Positions 18,706-27,969 of a DNA stretch of 64,000 nt are shown piece after piece (position 1 is the first letter of the stretch; every line of letters begins with the position of its first letter). Source of the DNA: Shinella zoogloeoides (lineage in GTDB: Bacteria; Pseudomonadota; Alphaproteobacteria; Rhizobiales; Rhizobiaceae); contig NZ_QNUJ01000009.1 of the NCBI RefSeq assembly GCF_003574625.1, positions 62,001 to 126,000 on the forward strand. Reading direction: 5' to 3'. Made by a program: the position numbers and the translations under genes. The notes beneath the pieces were generated by a model. It was not told where the DNA came from and made no database searches. It was given only the letters and a program-made list of their open reading frames with translations.

Positions 18706-19713
18706 CTACTTCGCGCTCATCGCGCCGAGCCATTCGTCGATCCAGGCCTTGCGGTTCGCCGCGACCTCTTCGGACGGCATCAGGAAGGTCTTTTTCGGCT
18801 TCACCAGCGCGTCGAAGGCGGCAGGCAGCGGATCGCGGGTCTTGGCGGCCGGCATCATCCAGTTGGTTTCCGGGATGATCGACTGGAAATCCGGCCCTGT
18901 CATGAAGGTGAGGAACTGCCGGGCGAGGTCCTTGTCATGGGAGGTGCGCGTCAGGCCGGCGACCTCGATCTGGATGTAATGACCCTCGGAGAAGGCGGCA
19001 GCCTTGTAGCGCTCGGTGTTCTCCGCGATCACGTGATAGGCCGGCGACGTCGTGTAGGAGAGCACCATCGGCGCCTCGCCCTTGGTGAAGAGGCCATAGG
19101 CTTCCGACCAGCCGGGGGTGACGGTCAGCACGCGGTTCTTCAGCTTTGTCCAGGCTTCCGCCGACTTATCGCCATAGACGGATTTGACCCAGAGCAGCAG
19201 GCCGAGGCCGGGCGTCGAGGTGCGCGGGTCCTCGATGACGATCTTCTGCGACGGATCGCCCTCGACCAGCTCCTTGAGGCTCGTTGGCGGGATCTTCAGC
19301 GCCTCGGTGTCGTAGACGACGGCGAAGTGGCCGTAGTCATAGGGCAGGAACGTATCGTCGGAGAAGCCGCCCGGAACGGTAAGGCCTTCCGGCTTCAGGC
19401 CGTGCGGCTCGAAGAGGCCGGTCGCCTTGGCTTCCGAGATCAGGTTGGTGTCGAGACCGAGCACCACGTCGGCCTTGGTGCCCTCGCCCTCCAGCTTGAG
19501 GCGGGTCAAAAGCTCGACGCCGTCGGCGACGCCGACCCATTCGACCTTGCAGCCGCAGGTCTTTTCGAAGGTCTCCTTGACCTTCGGCCCCGGGCCCCAT
19601 TCGGCAACGAAGCTCTCATAGGTGTAGACGGTCAGCGTCTTTTCCTGTGCGAAGGCGGGAAAGGCGAGGGTTGCGGCGAGCACCGCGATGGAAGAAAGAA
19701 ATGCCGCGCGCAT
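18706..19713 (-). CDS. thiB: Periplasmic thiamine/TPP-binding protein
   Basis: A 335-residue solute-binding protein with a classical signal peptide (predicted cut in AFA-QEK near residue 22). The mature N terminus [19 protein letters not shown] and later motifs match TbpA/ThiB, which captures thiamine, TMP and TPP in the periplasm. The Shine-Dalgarno AGGAGG stands just before the ATG. A TPP riboswitch lies 48 nt upstream, so expression should fall when thiamine pyrophosphate is plentiful. Confidence 0.95.
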   Translation of the reverse strand: MRAAFLSSIAVLAATLAFPAFAQEKTLTVYTYESFVAEWGPGPKVKETFEKTCGCKVEWVGVADGVELLTRLKLEGEGTKADVVLGLDTNLISEAKATGLFEPHGLKPEGLTVPGGFSDDTFLPYDYGHFAVVYDTEALKIPPTSLKELVEGDPSQKIVIEDPRTSTPGLGLLLWVKSVYGDKSAEAWTKLKNRVLTVTPGWSEAYGLFTKGEAPMVLSYTTSPAYHVIAENTERYKAAAFSEGHYIQIEVAGLTRTSHDKDLARQFLTFMTGPDFQSIIPETNWMMPAAKTRDPLPAAFDALVKPKKTFLMPSEEVAANRKAWIDEWLGAMSAK

Positions 19714-19761
19714 CAGCGCCTCCTTGTCTGGTCACAAACGGGAATAGGGCGCTGGATTGAG

Positions 19762-19862
19762 CCGTCTAATCCCTCCGCCGGTACGAGCCGGATCAGGTTC
19801 TTCGGGTTGGCAAACGCCTCTCAGCCGGCAGGTCGAAACCCGCGGGGCACCCCGTTAGAGCG
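19762..19862 (-). ncRNA. TPP riboswitch (THI element) of thiBPQ
   Basis: Reading the minus strand, all the conserved blocks of the thi-box appear in order: ACGGGGTGCC, GGCTGAGA, ACCC, GAACCTGATCCGG and CCGGCGGAGGGA. The element ends about 48 nt before the thiB ATG. That spacing leaves room for control of translation initiation; I see no U-tract terminator between the element and the gene. Confidence 0.95.
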
Positions 19863-19947
19863 AAAGAAGGCATAATCCCGCGCGCTTCGGCGCGCAAGGG
19901 GTGGAGGCGGAAACCGTGTAACGGAAGACGGCCCTGCATGGGGCTGC

Positions 19948-20090
19948 CCCTCACCCTACCCCTCTCCCCGCAAGCGAGGAGAGGGGACGTGCCCCACAAA
20001 CGGTTGCTGATTGGGAAAACGGCGCGGCATATCCCTTCGCCCCGCAGCCAAGGAGAAGGTGGCCGGCAGGCCGGATGAGGGGCGAACGCT
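19948..20090. repeat. Rhizobial intergenic mosaic (RIME-like) palindromes
   Basis: Two palindromic modules. The first is a 13-bp stem with one mismatch (CCCCTCTCCCCGC/GCGAGGAGAGGGG, 19959-19986). The second spans 20036-20086, bounded by TTCGCCCC/GGGGCGAA, with an inner GGCCGGCAGGCC. This layout resembles the dispersed RIME-type elements described in Rhizobium. It lies between thiB's leader and the 3' end of ccmG. Confidence 0.6.
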
Positions 20091-20120
20091 CCCGCGATTA
20101 CCCAACCCTTTTGAGAGTTA

Positions 20121-20735
20121 TCAGCCGCCAGCAGCGGGCGTCCCGAGCGCCTTCTCGATGGCCGGATAGAGCCCGCCCTTCAGGCTCTTTTCGTCGAACG
20201 GACCGACCCGCTTGTAGAGGATCGTCCCATCCGGCCCGACGAGATAGGATTCCGGGATGCCGTAGACGCCCCAGTCGATCGCCATCTTGCCGACGGGATC
20301 GAGGCCGATGGCCGAGAAAGGATTTCCGAGCTCGCCGAGGAAGCGCAGCGCATTCTCGCTGCCGTCCTTGTAGTTAACGCCGACGACGGTGATGCGCGGA
20401 TCCTTCGACAATGCCAGGATGACCGGATGCTCCTGCCGGCACGGCACGCACCAGGAGGCCCAGAAATTGACGAGCGTCAGCTTGCCCTTACCCGTCTGCG
20501 CCGTCAGTGCCGGAACCAGCGCGCCGTCCTTCGTGGCGCCGGCGAGCGGTTCGAGATCGCGGAACGGCGCCTTGGTGCCGATCAGCGCGGAGGGGATTTC
20601 CGAGATGTCGCGGCCGGAATTGAGCTGCGTCCAGAAGATCAGCGCCAGACCGAGGAAGATTGCCAGCGGCAGCGCGGCGAGGATCAGGCGCGTGCGCTTG
20701 CCCGCGCCCTCGGCATTGTCTTCGCTCTCGCTCAT
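20121..20735 (-). CDS. ccmG: Thiol:disulfide interchange protein CcmG/DsbE
   Basis: A 204-residue membrane-anchored thioredoxin-like protein. One N-terminal helix (about residues 17-37) holds it to the inner membrane with the domain in the periplasm. The active site is WASWCVPC (Cys96, Cys99) and the GVYGIPESYLV cis-Pro region follows. It reduces the apocytochrome c CxxCH thiols before heme attachment. The ATG at 20735 overlaps the ccmD stop (ATGA); the longer open frame upstream is a shadow over ccmD and ccmC. Last gene of the local ccm cluster. Confidence 0.95.
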   Translation of the reverse strand: MSESEDNAEGAGKRTRLILAALPLAIFLGLALIFWTQLNSGRDISEIPSALIGTKAPFRDLEPLAGATKDGALVPALTAQTGKGKLTLVNFWASWCVPCRQEHPVILALSKDPRITVVGVNYKDGSENALRFLGELGNPFSAIGLDPVGKMAIDWGVYGIPESYLVGPDGTILYKRVGPFDEKSLKGGLYPAIEKALGTPAAGG

Positions 20736-20899
20736 GGATTGCCCTCGCTGCGCGCCGAGCGGCGGCGGACGCCGGCGGCTTCGAGCTGCTCGATCTCGCG
20801 GCGGCGGCCGCGATGATCGATGAAGACCCAGAGCACGAGGCCGAGCGTGACGGCGAAGGCGGCGATATAGGACACCGCGACGTAGAAGGTATGGCTCAT
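20732..20899 (-). CDS. ccmD: Heme exporter protein CcmD
   Basis: A 55-residue small protein with one hydrophobic helix (VAVSYIAAFAVTLGLVLWVF, about residues 7-26) followed by a basic stretch (RGRRREIEQLE), the standard CcmD layout. CcmD helps release holo-CcmE from the CcmABC complex. It overlaps ccmC at its start and ccmG at its end by 4 bp each. Confidence 0.93.
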   Translation of the reverse strand: MSHTFYVAVSYIAAFAVTLGLVLWVFIDHRGRRREIEQLEAAGVRRRSARSEGNP

Positions 20900-21666
20900 G
20901 CAGCGCCTCCAGCACGGCCGGCGGCGCGGGCCGCGTGGCGGCGCAGCACCGCGATGCGGCGGCGCAGGATCTCGTTGCGCATGGCGAGGATATGCAGCGT
21001 GAAGAACAGCATGGTGAAGGCGACGGCCATGATGAGGAGCGGCCAGAGGAATTCCGGGTCGATGGTCGGTCCGCCCATGCGGATGACACTCGCCGGCTGG
21101 TGCAGCGTGTTCCACCACTCGACCGAGAACTTGATGATCGGGATGTTGACGAAGCCGACGAGGATCAGCACGGCGCTGACCTTGGCGGCGCGCGTCGGAT
21201 CGTCCATGGCGCGGCCGAGCGCGATGAGGCCGAGATACATCAGGAACAGCACGAAGACGGAGGTGAGTCGGGCGTCCCACACCCACCATGTGCCCCACAT
21301 GGGCTTGCCCCAGAGCGAGCCGGTGATGAGCGCGACGAGTGTGAAACAGGCGCCGATAGGCGCGGCGGCCTTGGCCGAGACGTCGGCGAGCGGATGGCGC
21401 CAGACGAGCGTGCCGAGCGCCGAGAGCGCCATGACCGAATAGCACATCATGGAAAGCCAGGCGGCCGGCACATGCACATACATGATGCGCACCGTCTCGC
21501 CCTGCTGGTAATCGCCCGTCGTGGTGAAGGAGAGGTAGAGCCCCGCCGCGAAGAGACAGAGCGTCAGCCCGGCAAGCCAGGGCCAGACGATGGCGACCAG
21601 CGCCAGGAACCGCGTCGGGTTGGCGAGGTCGCTGAATTTGCGGATGGCAAGGCTCGGTTCGTTCAT
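20896..21666 (-). CDS. ccmC: Heme exporter/heme-handling protein CcmC
   Basis: A 256-residue six-helix membrane protein with the diagnostic tryptophan-rich heme-handling signature WGTWWVWD at residues 124-131, facing the periplasm. Flanking conserved histidines are present (His65 in VHVPAAW and a second in WWNTLHQPAS). CcmC delivers heme to the chaperone CcmE. Its end overlaps ccmD by 4 bp, and 60 bp separate it from ccmB upstream. Confidence 0.96.
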   Translation of the reverse strand: MNEPSLAIRKFSDLANPTRFLALVAIVWPWLAGLTLCLFAAGLYLSFTTTGDYQQGETVRIMYVHVPAAWLSMMCYSVMALSALGTLVWRHPLADVSAKAAAPIGACFTLVALITGSLWGKPMWGTWWVWDARLTSVFVLFLMYLGLIALGRAMDDPTRAAKVSAVLILVGFVNIPIIKFSVEWWNTLHQPASVIRMGGPTIDPEFLWPLLIMAVAFTMLFFTLHILAMRNEILRRRIAVLRRHAARAAGRAGGAA

Positions 21667-21726
21667 GATGGTTCTTTAACGCGGAAGCACCCGGTCTTCA
21701 ATTGATCTGCCGCAATCACTTTCTCG

Positions 21727-22386
21727 TCAGTCGCTCGAAAGACGAAGGGCCGCAGCCGCGGCGACCGGGCCGATGACGGCGAAGGCGAGGTTGAGCGCGA
21801 CGAGAATGAGGAAGGGCGGCAGGAAGGGCGCCGGCTCCTGGATCGCCGCATAGACCGCGCTCACCCCGAAGATCAGCACGGGAATGGCAAGCGGCAGGAC
21901 GAGGATGGAGACGAGCAGCCCGCCGCGCGGCAGCGCCACCGCCACCGCCGCGCCGGCCGCACCGATGAAGGTGATGGCGGGCGTGCCGGCAAGCAGCGTC
22001 AGCGTCGTCGCGCCGATGGCGATCTCGTCCATGTTCATGAAGAGGCCGAGCAGCGGCGAGGCGATGACGAGCGGCAGGCCGGTCGCGAGCCAATGGGCGA
22101 GGCACTTGACGAAGACCGTCAGCACCAGCGGCGTCTCCTGCATCAGGAGAAGATCGAGCGAACCGTCCTCGCGCTCGGCCTGGAACAGCCGGTCGAGGCC
22201 GAGGAGGGAAGCGAGCAGCGCACCGATCCACAGGATCGCAGGACCGATGCGGGCGAGGAGATTGAGGTCCGGCCCGACGCCGAAGGGGATGACGGCGACG
22301 ACGGTCATGAAGAAGAGGACGCCGACCAGCGCGCCGCCACCGGCGCGCACGGAGAGCTTGAGGTCTCGGAGGAGGAGGGCGATCAT
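21727..22386 (-). CDS. ccmB: Heme exporter membrane subunit CcmB
   Basis: A 219-residue protein with six hydrophobic segments and CcmB-type conserved stretches (IALLLRDLKLSVRAGGGAL, REDGSLDLLLMQETPL). CcmB is the permease partner of the CcmA ATPase in the complex that releases holo-CcmE. Unusually for this operon, 205 bp carrying a large inverted repeat separate it from ccmA. Confidence 0.94.
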   Translation of the reverse strand: MIALLLRDLKLSVRAGGGALVGVLFFMTVVAVIPFGVGPDLNLLARIGPAILWIGALLASLLGLDRLFQAEREDGSLDLLLMQETPLVLTVFVKCLAHWLATGLPLVIASPLLGLFMNMDEIAIGATTLTLLAGTPAITFIGAAGAAVAVALPRGGLLVSILVLPLAIPVLIFGVSAVYAAIQEPAPFLPPFLILVALNLAFAVIGPVAAAAALRLSSD

Positions 22387-22418
22387 GTGGCGATCCTCCC
22401 GCGTTGAGGTCTTGGCGC

Positions 22419-22575
22419 ACCCCCCTCTGCCCTGCCGGGCATCTCCCCCACAAGGGGGGAGATCGAATCCTGGCCGGGTCCCGCCCAGAGCAGACGATGC
22501 ACATTACGGGATGTCCTCGCCCCCAGCCAATCTCCCCCCCTGTGGGGGAGATGCCCGGCAGGGCAGAGGGGGGTA
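22419..22575. repeat. Near-identical ~45-bp inverted repeat pair between ccmA and ccmB
   Basis: Copy A covers about 22419-22463 and copy B, inverted, about 22530-22575, separated by ~67 bp. They differ at about one internal position. Each copy also holds its own palindromes (GCCCTGCCGGGC and ATCTCCCCC...GGGGGAGAT). Such G/C-run elements are dispersed between genes in rhizobia; here two head-to-head copies lie inside a gene cluster. Confidence 0.85.
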
Positions 22576-22591
22576 GCCACGGACACGCCCA

Positions 22592-23233
22592 TCACCACAC
22601 ATCCTCCATGATCCCGGCAAACCCCGTCATCCGCAATTCCTTCACTCCCTCCAGCCCCAGCGGCTGGTGCGTCGCGGCAATCGCGATGCCGCCGCTTGCA
22701 AGATGAGCCGTGACGAGACCGGTGAACATCGCCTCGGCTGCCGCATCGAGCGCCGCCGTCGGCTCGTCGAGGATCCAGACCGGCCGCCACGAAACGAGCA
22801 GCTTCGCCATCGCCATGCGGCGCTGCTGGCCGGCCGAGAGATAGCCGAAGGGAAGATGCGCGATGCCGCCGAGACCGACAGCCTCGACTGCTTCCATGAC
22901 CGGCACGCCCGCCCCGCCGGCAAAATCGCCGAAGAAGGATTTCCAGAAGGACAGGTTCTCCTCGACGGTGAGCTCTCGCTTCATCGCGTTGCGGTGGCCG
23001 AGATAGTGCGCGGCCTCACCGATCTGGCCGACCGGTTGCGCTGCAGCAAGGAATTTCGCGGCTCCCGCATGCGCCGGCAGGAGGCCCGCCAGAACCCGCA
23101 GCAGCGTCGACTTGCCGGAGCCGTTCGGCCCCTTGACGACGAGGGCTTCGCCGCTACCGATTTCAAAGGAAATATCTTGGAAAATCAGGTCTTCGCCGCG
23201 CTTGGCGCTCAATCCGTCGGCGACGAGCCGCAT
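22592..23233 (-). CDS. ccmA: Heme exporter ATP-binding protein CcmA
   Basis: A 213-residue ABC ATPase with Walker A GPNGSGKST at residues 35-43, signature LSAGQQRR and Walker B VWILDEPTAALD. The LSAGQ form of the signature is usual for CcmA. It powers release of heme-loaded CcmE from CcmC. It is the first gene of the minus-strand ccm cluster and is divergent from acnA, 266 bp away. ccmE, ccmF and ccmH are not in this window. Confidence 0.95.
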   Translation of the reverse strand: MRLVADGLSAKRGEDLIFQDISFEIGSGEALVVKGPNGSGKSTLLRVLAGLLPAHAGAAKFLAAAQPVGQIGEAAHYLGHRNAMKRELTVEENLSFWKSFFGDFAGGAGVPVMEAVEAVGLGGIAHLPFGYLSAGQQRRMAMAKLLVSWRPVWILDEPTAALDAAAEAMFTGLVTAHLASGGIAIAATHQPLGLEGVKELRMTGFAGIMEDVW

Positions 23234-23303
23234 GGCTTTTCACTTTCCCTTTACGACCTTGGTCGCAACGCAAAAAAATTGTCCCGATTTACCGTCAGGC
23301 GCT

Positions 23304-23332
23304 CTGGATCGTTTCTTAGAAATTATCTATAA
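23304..23332 (+). promoter_or_regulatory. Candidate acnA promoter
   Basis: CTGGAT (23304-23309), a 17-bp spacer and CTATAA (23327-23332) resemble the rhizobial sigma-70 consensus CTTGAC-N17-CTATAT. It would give a leader of about 160 nt, which contains a small hairpin CACGCC/GGCGTG (23342-23360). Confidence 0.5.
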
Positions 23333-23499
23333 CGCCCGCAACACGCCAGCGGTCGGCGTGAATTTCATCCAAGCGCCGAACACGGGAATGATTTCCGCGT
23401 ACGGACAGCGGAAATGGCCGCACCCGCATCCCATTCGCGCCTCAGGCGCTCGGGCGTTCGTACGTCAGCTTTCTGGCGCCAGACGAGACGGGGTATAAA

Positions 23500-26193
23500 G
23501 TGTCCAAATCCCTAGACAGTTTCAATTGTCGCTCGACCCTTACGGTCAACGGCACCGACTATGTGTACTACAGCCTGCCCAAGGCCGAAGCGAACGGCCT
23601 TGCCGGCGTCTCGAAGCTGCCCTACTCGATGAAGGTGCTTCTTGAGAACCTGCTGCGCTTCGAGGACGGCCGCTCGGTCACCAAGGAGCACATCCTATCC
23701 GTCGCCGAATGGCTGACGAACAAGGGCACGGTCGAAAACGAGATCGCCTATCGCCCGGCGCGCGTCCTGATGCAGGACTTCACCGGCGTTCCCGCCGTGG
23801 TCGACCTTGCGGCCATGCGCGACGCGATGGTCTCGCTCGGCGGCGACCCGGAGAAGATCAACCCGCTCGTTCCCGTCGACCTCGTGATCGACCACTCGGT
23901 CATCGTCGACGAATTCGGCACGCCGACCGCCTTTGCCCGTAACGTCGAGCTGGAATACCAGCGCAACGGCGAGCGCTACCGCTTCCTCAAGTGGGGCCAG
24001 CAGGCTTTCAAGAACTTCCGCGTCGTTCCCCCGGGCACCGGCATCTGTCACCAGGTCAATCTGGAATATCTGGGCCAGACCGTTTGGACCAAGGAAGAAG
24101 ACGGCGAGATCATCGCCTACCCGGATACCTGTGTCGGCACGGACAGCCACACGACCATGATCAACGGCCTCGGCGTTCTCGGCTGGGGCGTGGGCGGCAT
24201 CGAAGCCGAAGCCGCCATGCTCGGCCAGCCGGTCTCCATGCTTCTGCCCGAGGTCATCGGCTTCAAGCTGACCGGCAAGCTCAAGGAAGGCGTCACCGCG
24301 ACCGACCTCGTGCTGATGGTCGTGCAGATGCTGCGCAAGAAGGGCGTCGTCTCCAAGTTCGTCGAATTCTTCGGCCCCGGCCTCGACAACATGACGCTCG
24401 CCGACCGCGCGACGATCGGCAATATGGGCCCGGAATACGGCGCGACCTGCGGCTTCTTCCCGGTCGACGGCGAGACCGTCAACTACCTCACCATGTCCGG
24501 CCGCGAAGAGCAGCGCATCGCCCTCGTCGAAGCCTATTCGAAGGCGCAGGGCATGTGGCGTGACGGCGACGGCTCCGACCTCGTCTTCACCGACACGCTC
24601 GAACTCGACCTCGGCGACGTGGTTCCGGCCATGGCCGGCCCGAAGCGTCCGGAAGGCCGCATCCCGCTGGAAAACATCGCACCGAATTTCGCCACGGCGC
24701 TTGAAAACGACTACAAGAAGCCCGGCCAGCTTTCGAACCGCTACGCCGTCGAAGGCACGGACTACGATATCGGCCACGGCGACGTCGCCATCGCCGCCAT
24801 CACGTCCTGCACCAACACGTCCAACCCGTCGGTCCTCATCGCCGCCGGTCTTCTCGCCCGCAATGCGGTCGCCAAGGGCCTGAAGACGAAGCCGTGGGTC
24901 AAGACGTCGCTGGCACCGGGATCGCAGGTCGTCGGCGAATATCTCGCCAAGTCGGGCCTGCAGGCCGATCTCGACAAGCTCGGCTTCAACCTCGTCGGCT
25001 TCGGCTGCACGACCTGCATCGGCAATTCCGGCCCGCTGCCGGCGCCGATCTCCAAGACGATCAACGACAAGGGCCTGATCGCCGCGGGCGTCCTTTCGGG
25101 CAACCGCAACTTCGAAGGCCGCATCTCGCCGGACGTGCAGGCGAACTACCTCGCCTCCCCGCCGCTCGTCGTCGCCTATGCGCTTGCCGGTTCGGTCCAG
25201 AAGGACCTGACCAAGGAACCGCTCGGCGAGGACCAGAACGGCAACCCCGTCTACCTCAAGGACATCTGGCCCTCCTCCAAGGAGATCCAGGAGTTCATCA
25301 TGAAGTACGTCACCCGTGAGCTCTATGCCACGAAGTATGCCGACGTCTTCAAGGGCGACGAGAACTGGCAGGCCGTGCAGGTTCCTGAAGGCCAGACCTA
25401 TGCCTGGGACGACAAGTCGACCTATGTGCAGAACCCGCCCTATTTCGTGGGCATGGGCAAGACCGGCTCGGGCCTCAAGAACATCGAAGGCGCGCGCGTC
25501 CTCGGTCTCTTCGGCGACAAGATCACCACCGACCACATTTCCCCGGCCGGTTCGATCAAGGCGGCCTCGCCGGCCGGCGCCTATCTTACGGGCAACGGCG
25601 TCGCGGTCGCGGACTTCAACCAGTACGGCACGCGCCGCGGCAACCATGAAGTCATGATGCGCGGCACCTTCGCCAATATCCGCATCCGCAACCACATGCT
25701 CGGTCCGAACGGCAAGGAAGGTGGCTACACGATCCACTATCCGTCCAAGGAAGAGATGTCGATCTACGACGCGGCCATGAAGTACAAGGCCGAGGGCGTC
25801 CCGCTCGTCATCTTCGCCGGCGTCGAATACGGCAACGGCTCCTCGCGCGACTGGGCTGCCAAGGGCACCAACCTCCTCGGCGTCAAGGCCGTGGTGGCGC
25901 AGTCCTTCGAGCGCATCCACCGCTCCAACCTCGTCGGCATGGGCGTCGTGCCCTTCGTCTTCGAGGAAGGCACGACCTGGGCCTCGCTCGACCTCAAGGG
26001 CGACGAAGTCGTCACCATCGAAGGCCTGGAAGGCGATATCAAGCCGCGCGAGAAGAAGATCGCCAGGATCGCCTACTCCGACGGCACGGTGAAGGAAGTT
26101 CCGCTCCTCTGCCGCATCGATACGCTGGACGAGGTGACCTACATGAACAACGGCGGCATCCTGCAGACCGTTCTGCGCGACCTCGCCGCCTGA
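23500..26193 (+). CDS. acnA: Aconitate hydratase A
   Basis: An 897-residue aconitase, interconverting citrate and isocitrate in the TCA cycle. The [4Fe-4S] ligands are visible in TSCTNTSNP (about residue 439) and [13 protein letters not shown] (about 503-515). The C-terminal swivel domain holds [15 protein letters not shown]. Size and order of domains fit AcnA/IRP-type aconitase rather than AcnB. Translation starts at GTG (23500); the family N terminus [14 protein letters not shown] begins there. A strong terminator follows. Confidence 0.97.
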   Translation: MSKSLDSFNCRSTLTVNGTDYVYYSLPKAEANGLAGVSKLPYSMKVLLENLLRFEDGRSVTKEHILSVAEWLTNKGTVENEIAYRPARVLMQDFTGVPAVVDLAAMRDAMVSLGGDPEKINPLVPVDLVIDHSVIVDEFGTPTAFARNVELEYQRNGERYRFLKWGQQAFKNFRVVPPGTGICHQVNLEYLGQTVWTKEEDGEIIAYPDTCVGTDSHTTMINGLGVLGWGVGGIEAEAAMLGQPVSMLLPEVIGFKLTGKLKEGVTATDLVLMVVQMLRKKGVVSKFVEFFGPGLDNMTLADRATIGNMGPEYGATCGFFPVDGETVNYLTMSGREEQRIALVEAYSKAQGMWRDGDGSDLVFTDTLELDLGDVVPAMAGPKRPEGRIPLENIAPNFATALENDYKKPGQLSNRYAVEGTDYDIGHGDVAIAAITSCTNTSNPSVLIAAGLLARNAVAKGLKTKPWVKTSLAPGSQVVGEYLAKSGLQADLDKLGFNLVGFGCTTCIGNSGPLPAPISKTINDKGLIAAGVLSGNRNFEGRISPDVQANYLASPPLVVAYALAGSVQKDLTKEPLGEDQNGNPVYLKDIWPSSKEIQEFIMKYVTRELYATKYADVFKGDENWQAVQVPEGQTYAWDDKSTYVQNPPYFVGMGKTGSGLKNIEGARVLGLFGDKITTDHISPAGSIKAASPAGAYLTGNGVAVADFNQYGTRRGNHEVMMRGTFANIRIRNHMLGPNGKEGGYTIHYPSKEEMSIYDAAMKYKAEGVPLVIFAGVEYGNGSSRDWAAKGTNLLGVKAVVAQSFERIHRSNLVGMGVVPFVFEEGTTWASLDLKGDEVVTIEGLEGDIKPREKKIARIAYSDGTVKEVPLLCRIDTLDEVTYMNNGGILQTVLRDLAA

Positions 26194-26216
26194 GCCACCA
26201 ACGGCTGAAAACGAAG

Positions 26217-26244
26217 TGCCGGGGCAGAAAGCCCCGGCATTTTT
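26217..26244 (+). terminator. Rho-independent terminator of acnA
   Basis: Perfect 9-bp stem TGCCGGGGC/GCCCCGGCA with an AGAAA loop and a following T-run, 24 bp after the acnA stop. Confidence 0.92.
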
Positions 26245-26353
26245 CGTTTTCGAGGGCAAAAATCTCACTCCATCGTGACTTCCTGTTGAAGCGGCAAGGG
26301 CGTAAGACGGCTGAAAAGGCTGGCCTGCGGCCGGCATTGCATTGGAAATGATC

Positions 26354-27109
26354 ATGCCGAGACCGTATGTACCGGAATGTCTGGCGATCCTGCTGACGCT
26401 CGGCGCCGGCATCGCCCATGCACAGGAAGCGAACGCGCCGAAGGGCGTCGTCGAGCTTTTCACCAGCCAGGGCTGCTCCTCCTGCCCGCCGGCCGACAAG
26501 GCGCTCGAGACGCTTGCACGCGAAGGCAAGGTCGTCGCTCTCGCCTATCATGTCGATTACTGGAACTATCTCGGCTGGGCAGACACGCTCGCCTCCAAGG
26601 ACAACACCGCACGGCAATATGCCTATGCCCGCATGTTCGGCCGCAACGGCGTCTATACGCCCCAGGCCGTGCTGAACGGCCGCGAGCACATCAACGGCGC
26701 CGACCTTTCCGGCATCCGCACCCGCCTCGATTCCCTGCCGAAGGAAGGCAAGGGGCTCGACGTGCCGGTGACTGTCGAGGTGAAGAACGACGAGCTGCGC
26801 ATCCACGTCGGAGCCGGGCAGGGCAAGGCCAATATCGTGATCGCCTATTTCGAGCGCGAACGCTCGATCAATATCGACAAGGGCGAGAATCGCGGCAAGA
26901 CCGTCAATTACTGGCACGCCGTGACCAATATGGAAACGATCGGCATGTGGGAGGGCAAGGAGACCAATCTGGTGCTTCCCGCCGACATGCTGAAGAAGAA
27001 GGAAAAACCCGGCGGCTGCGCCGTGCTTCTCCAGCGCATGAAGACGGCCGACACGCCCGGCGCGATCCTCGGGGCGACGGTTCTGGCAGGCGACGAGGCA
27101 TCACGGTAA
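26354..27109 (+). CDS. Secreted DUF1223 thioredoxin-fold protein
   Basis: A 251-residue exported protein of the DUF1223 family. The signal peptide ends at about residue 23 (AHA-QEA). The mature protein begins with a thioredoxin-like strand and GVVELFTSQGCSSCPPADKAL; the CSSC pair (Cys41, Cys44) is the potential redox site. No biochemical role is established for the family. In-frame TTG (26342) and ATG (26348) codons lie upstream, but GGAA at 26344-26347 is spaced correctly only for the ATG at 26354. It follows acnA after that gene's terminator, so it should have its own promoter. Confidence 0.85.
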   Translation: MPRPYVPECLAILLTLGAGIAHAQEANAPKGVVELFTSQGCSSCPPADKALETLAREGKVVALAYHVDYWNYLGWADTLASKDNTARQYAYARMFGRNGVYTPQAVLNGREHINGADLSGIRTRLDSLPKEGKGLDVPVTVEVKNDELRIHVGAGQGKANIVIAYFERERSINIDKGENRGKTVNYWHAVTNMETIGMWEGKETNLVLPADMLKKKEKPGGCAVLLQRMKTADTPGAILGATVLAGDEASR

Positions 27110-27445
27110 ATCCTCCCCCGCGGGGGAGGTCCGGTCCGGCTTCTTCGAGGGGCTGGGGCTTGAGGGTTCGAAGAAAGACGGACCGGACCGGGACGAAGCT
27201 GCCGGCAACGGATACAGGGCAACTTCGACAGTCGCGCACCGTTCCGAACCGGCTTCCTGCTTGAGGCAACAGACTGGTACGGGCCGCGACGGGCGAACTC
27301 TCTCTTTTAATTTGGGCTTCTGTTTGTCTGAAATGCGGCGGGACAGATTTTTGCGAAATCGCCGCTTTCGGCCCATCCAGCTTGCATTTCGGCGCCGCTC
27401 AGGCACACTGTCACGCAGCCGTCACAGACGAGGTGCGGAGATTCG
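27110..27445. other. Intergenic region with palindromic repeats (336 bp)
   Basis: No gene is supported. The first 80 bases hold the composite palindrome at 27112-27189. The rest has an A+T-rich patch around 27300-27330 (ctctcttttaatttgggc) that may carry the promoter of the DUF2794 gene, then a GGAG ribosome binding site just before 27446. Confidence 0.6.
27112..27189. repeat. Composite palindromic intergenic element
   Basis: A perfect 18-bp palindrome CCTCCCCCGCGGGGGAGG (27112-27129) runs straight into an imperfect inverted repeat of about 21 bp. Its arms are 27128-27148 and 27168-27189 and contain GGTCCGGTCCG and CGGACCGGACC plus TTCTTCGA/TCGAAGAA, with a 19-nt G-rich loop. The arms differ at one short spot. 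It resembles dispersed rhizobial palindromes and could serve as a 3'-end for the DUF1223 gene. Confidence 0.7.
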
Positions 27446-27820
27446 ATGACCGATCAGCCGGATTTGCAGGCGTCCAGTGTCGTGGTCGACCTCAAGGAAT
27501 ACCGCAACAGCAAGGATCCGCTGCCGGTGACCTTCCACCGCCGCGAACTCGATGCGATCCTCTGGGTCTATGGCCGCATGGTGGGTGAAGGCGAATGGCG
27601 CGACTATGCCATCGACCATATGCGCGACAAGGCCGTCTTCTCGATCTTCAAGCGATCCGGCGAAATGCCGCTCTACCGGGTGGAGAAGAACCCGAAGCTT
27701 GCCGCCAAGCAGGGCGCCTACAGCGTCGTCAACCAGCAGGGCATGATTCTGAAGCGCGGGCACGAACTGAACCAGGTGCTGAAGGTCTTCGACAAGGTAT
27801 TGCGTCTCGTCGAGACGTAA
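27446..27820 (+). CDS. DUF2794 family protein
   Basis: A 124-residue cytosolic protein matching the alphaproteobacterial DUF2794 family in length and in its central motif (PVTFHRRELDAILWVYGRMVGEGEWRDYAID, seen in two parts) and the MPLYRVEKNPKLA stretch. No function is known. The ATG is preceded by GGAG. It is monocistronic by appearance: a palindromic region lies upstream, and a hairpin and a convergent gene lie downstream. Confidence 0.88.
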   Translation: MTDQPDLQASSVVVDLKEYRNSKDPLPVTFHRRELDAILWVYGRMVGEGEWRDYAIDHMRDKAVFSIFKRSGEMPLYRVEKNPKLAAKQGAYSVVNQQGMILKRGHELNQVLKVFDKVLRLVET

Positions 27821-27858
27821 GCCCGCCCTTCCCCTTCTCCCGCTTCCAATGAAGTCAC

Positions 27859-27877
27859 CCTCGGGCTTGACCCGAGG
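27859..27877. repeat. Dispersed hairpin CCTCGGG-CTTGA-CCCGAGG
   Basis: A perfect 7-bp stem with a CTTGA loop, 38 bp after the DUF2794 stop, followed by GATT. This form of hairpin is a common dispersed intergenic motif in rhizobia. It could end the DUF2794 transcript, though no T-run follows. A related hairpin (CCCTCG/CGAGGG) occurs at 45102-45120. Confidence 0.55.
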
Positions 27878-27969
27878 ATTCAAGTAGCTCGGCATTGGCG
27901 GCGGGATGCTCTAGTCAGGTCCGAGCATGACGGAGAGGAGGTTACGGCCTACCCCGATCCCCCTTCAAT

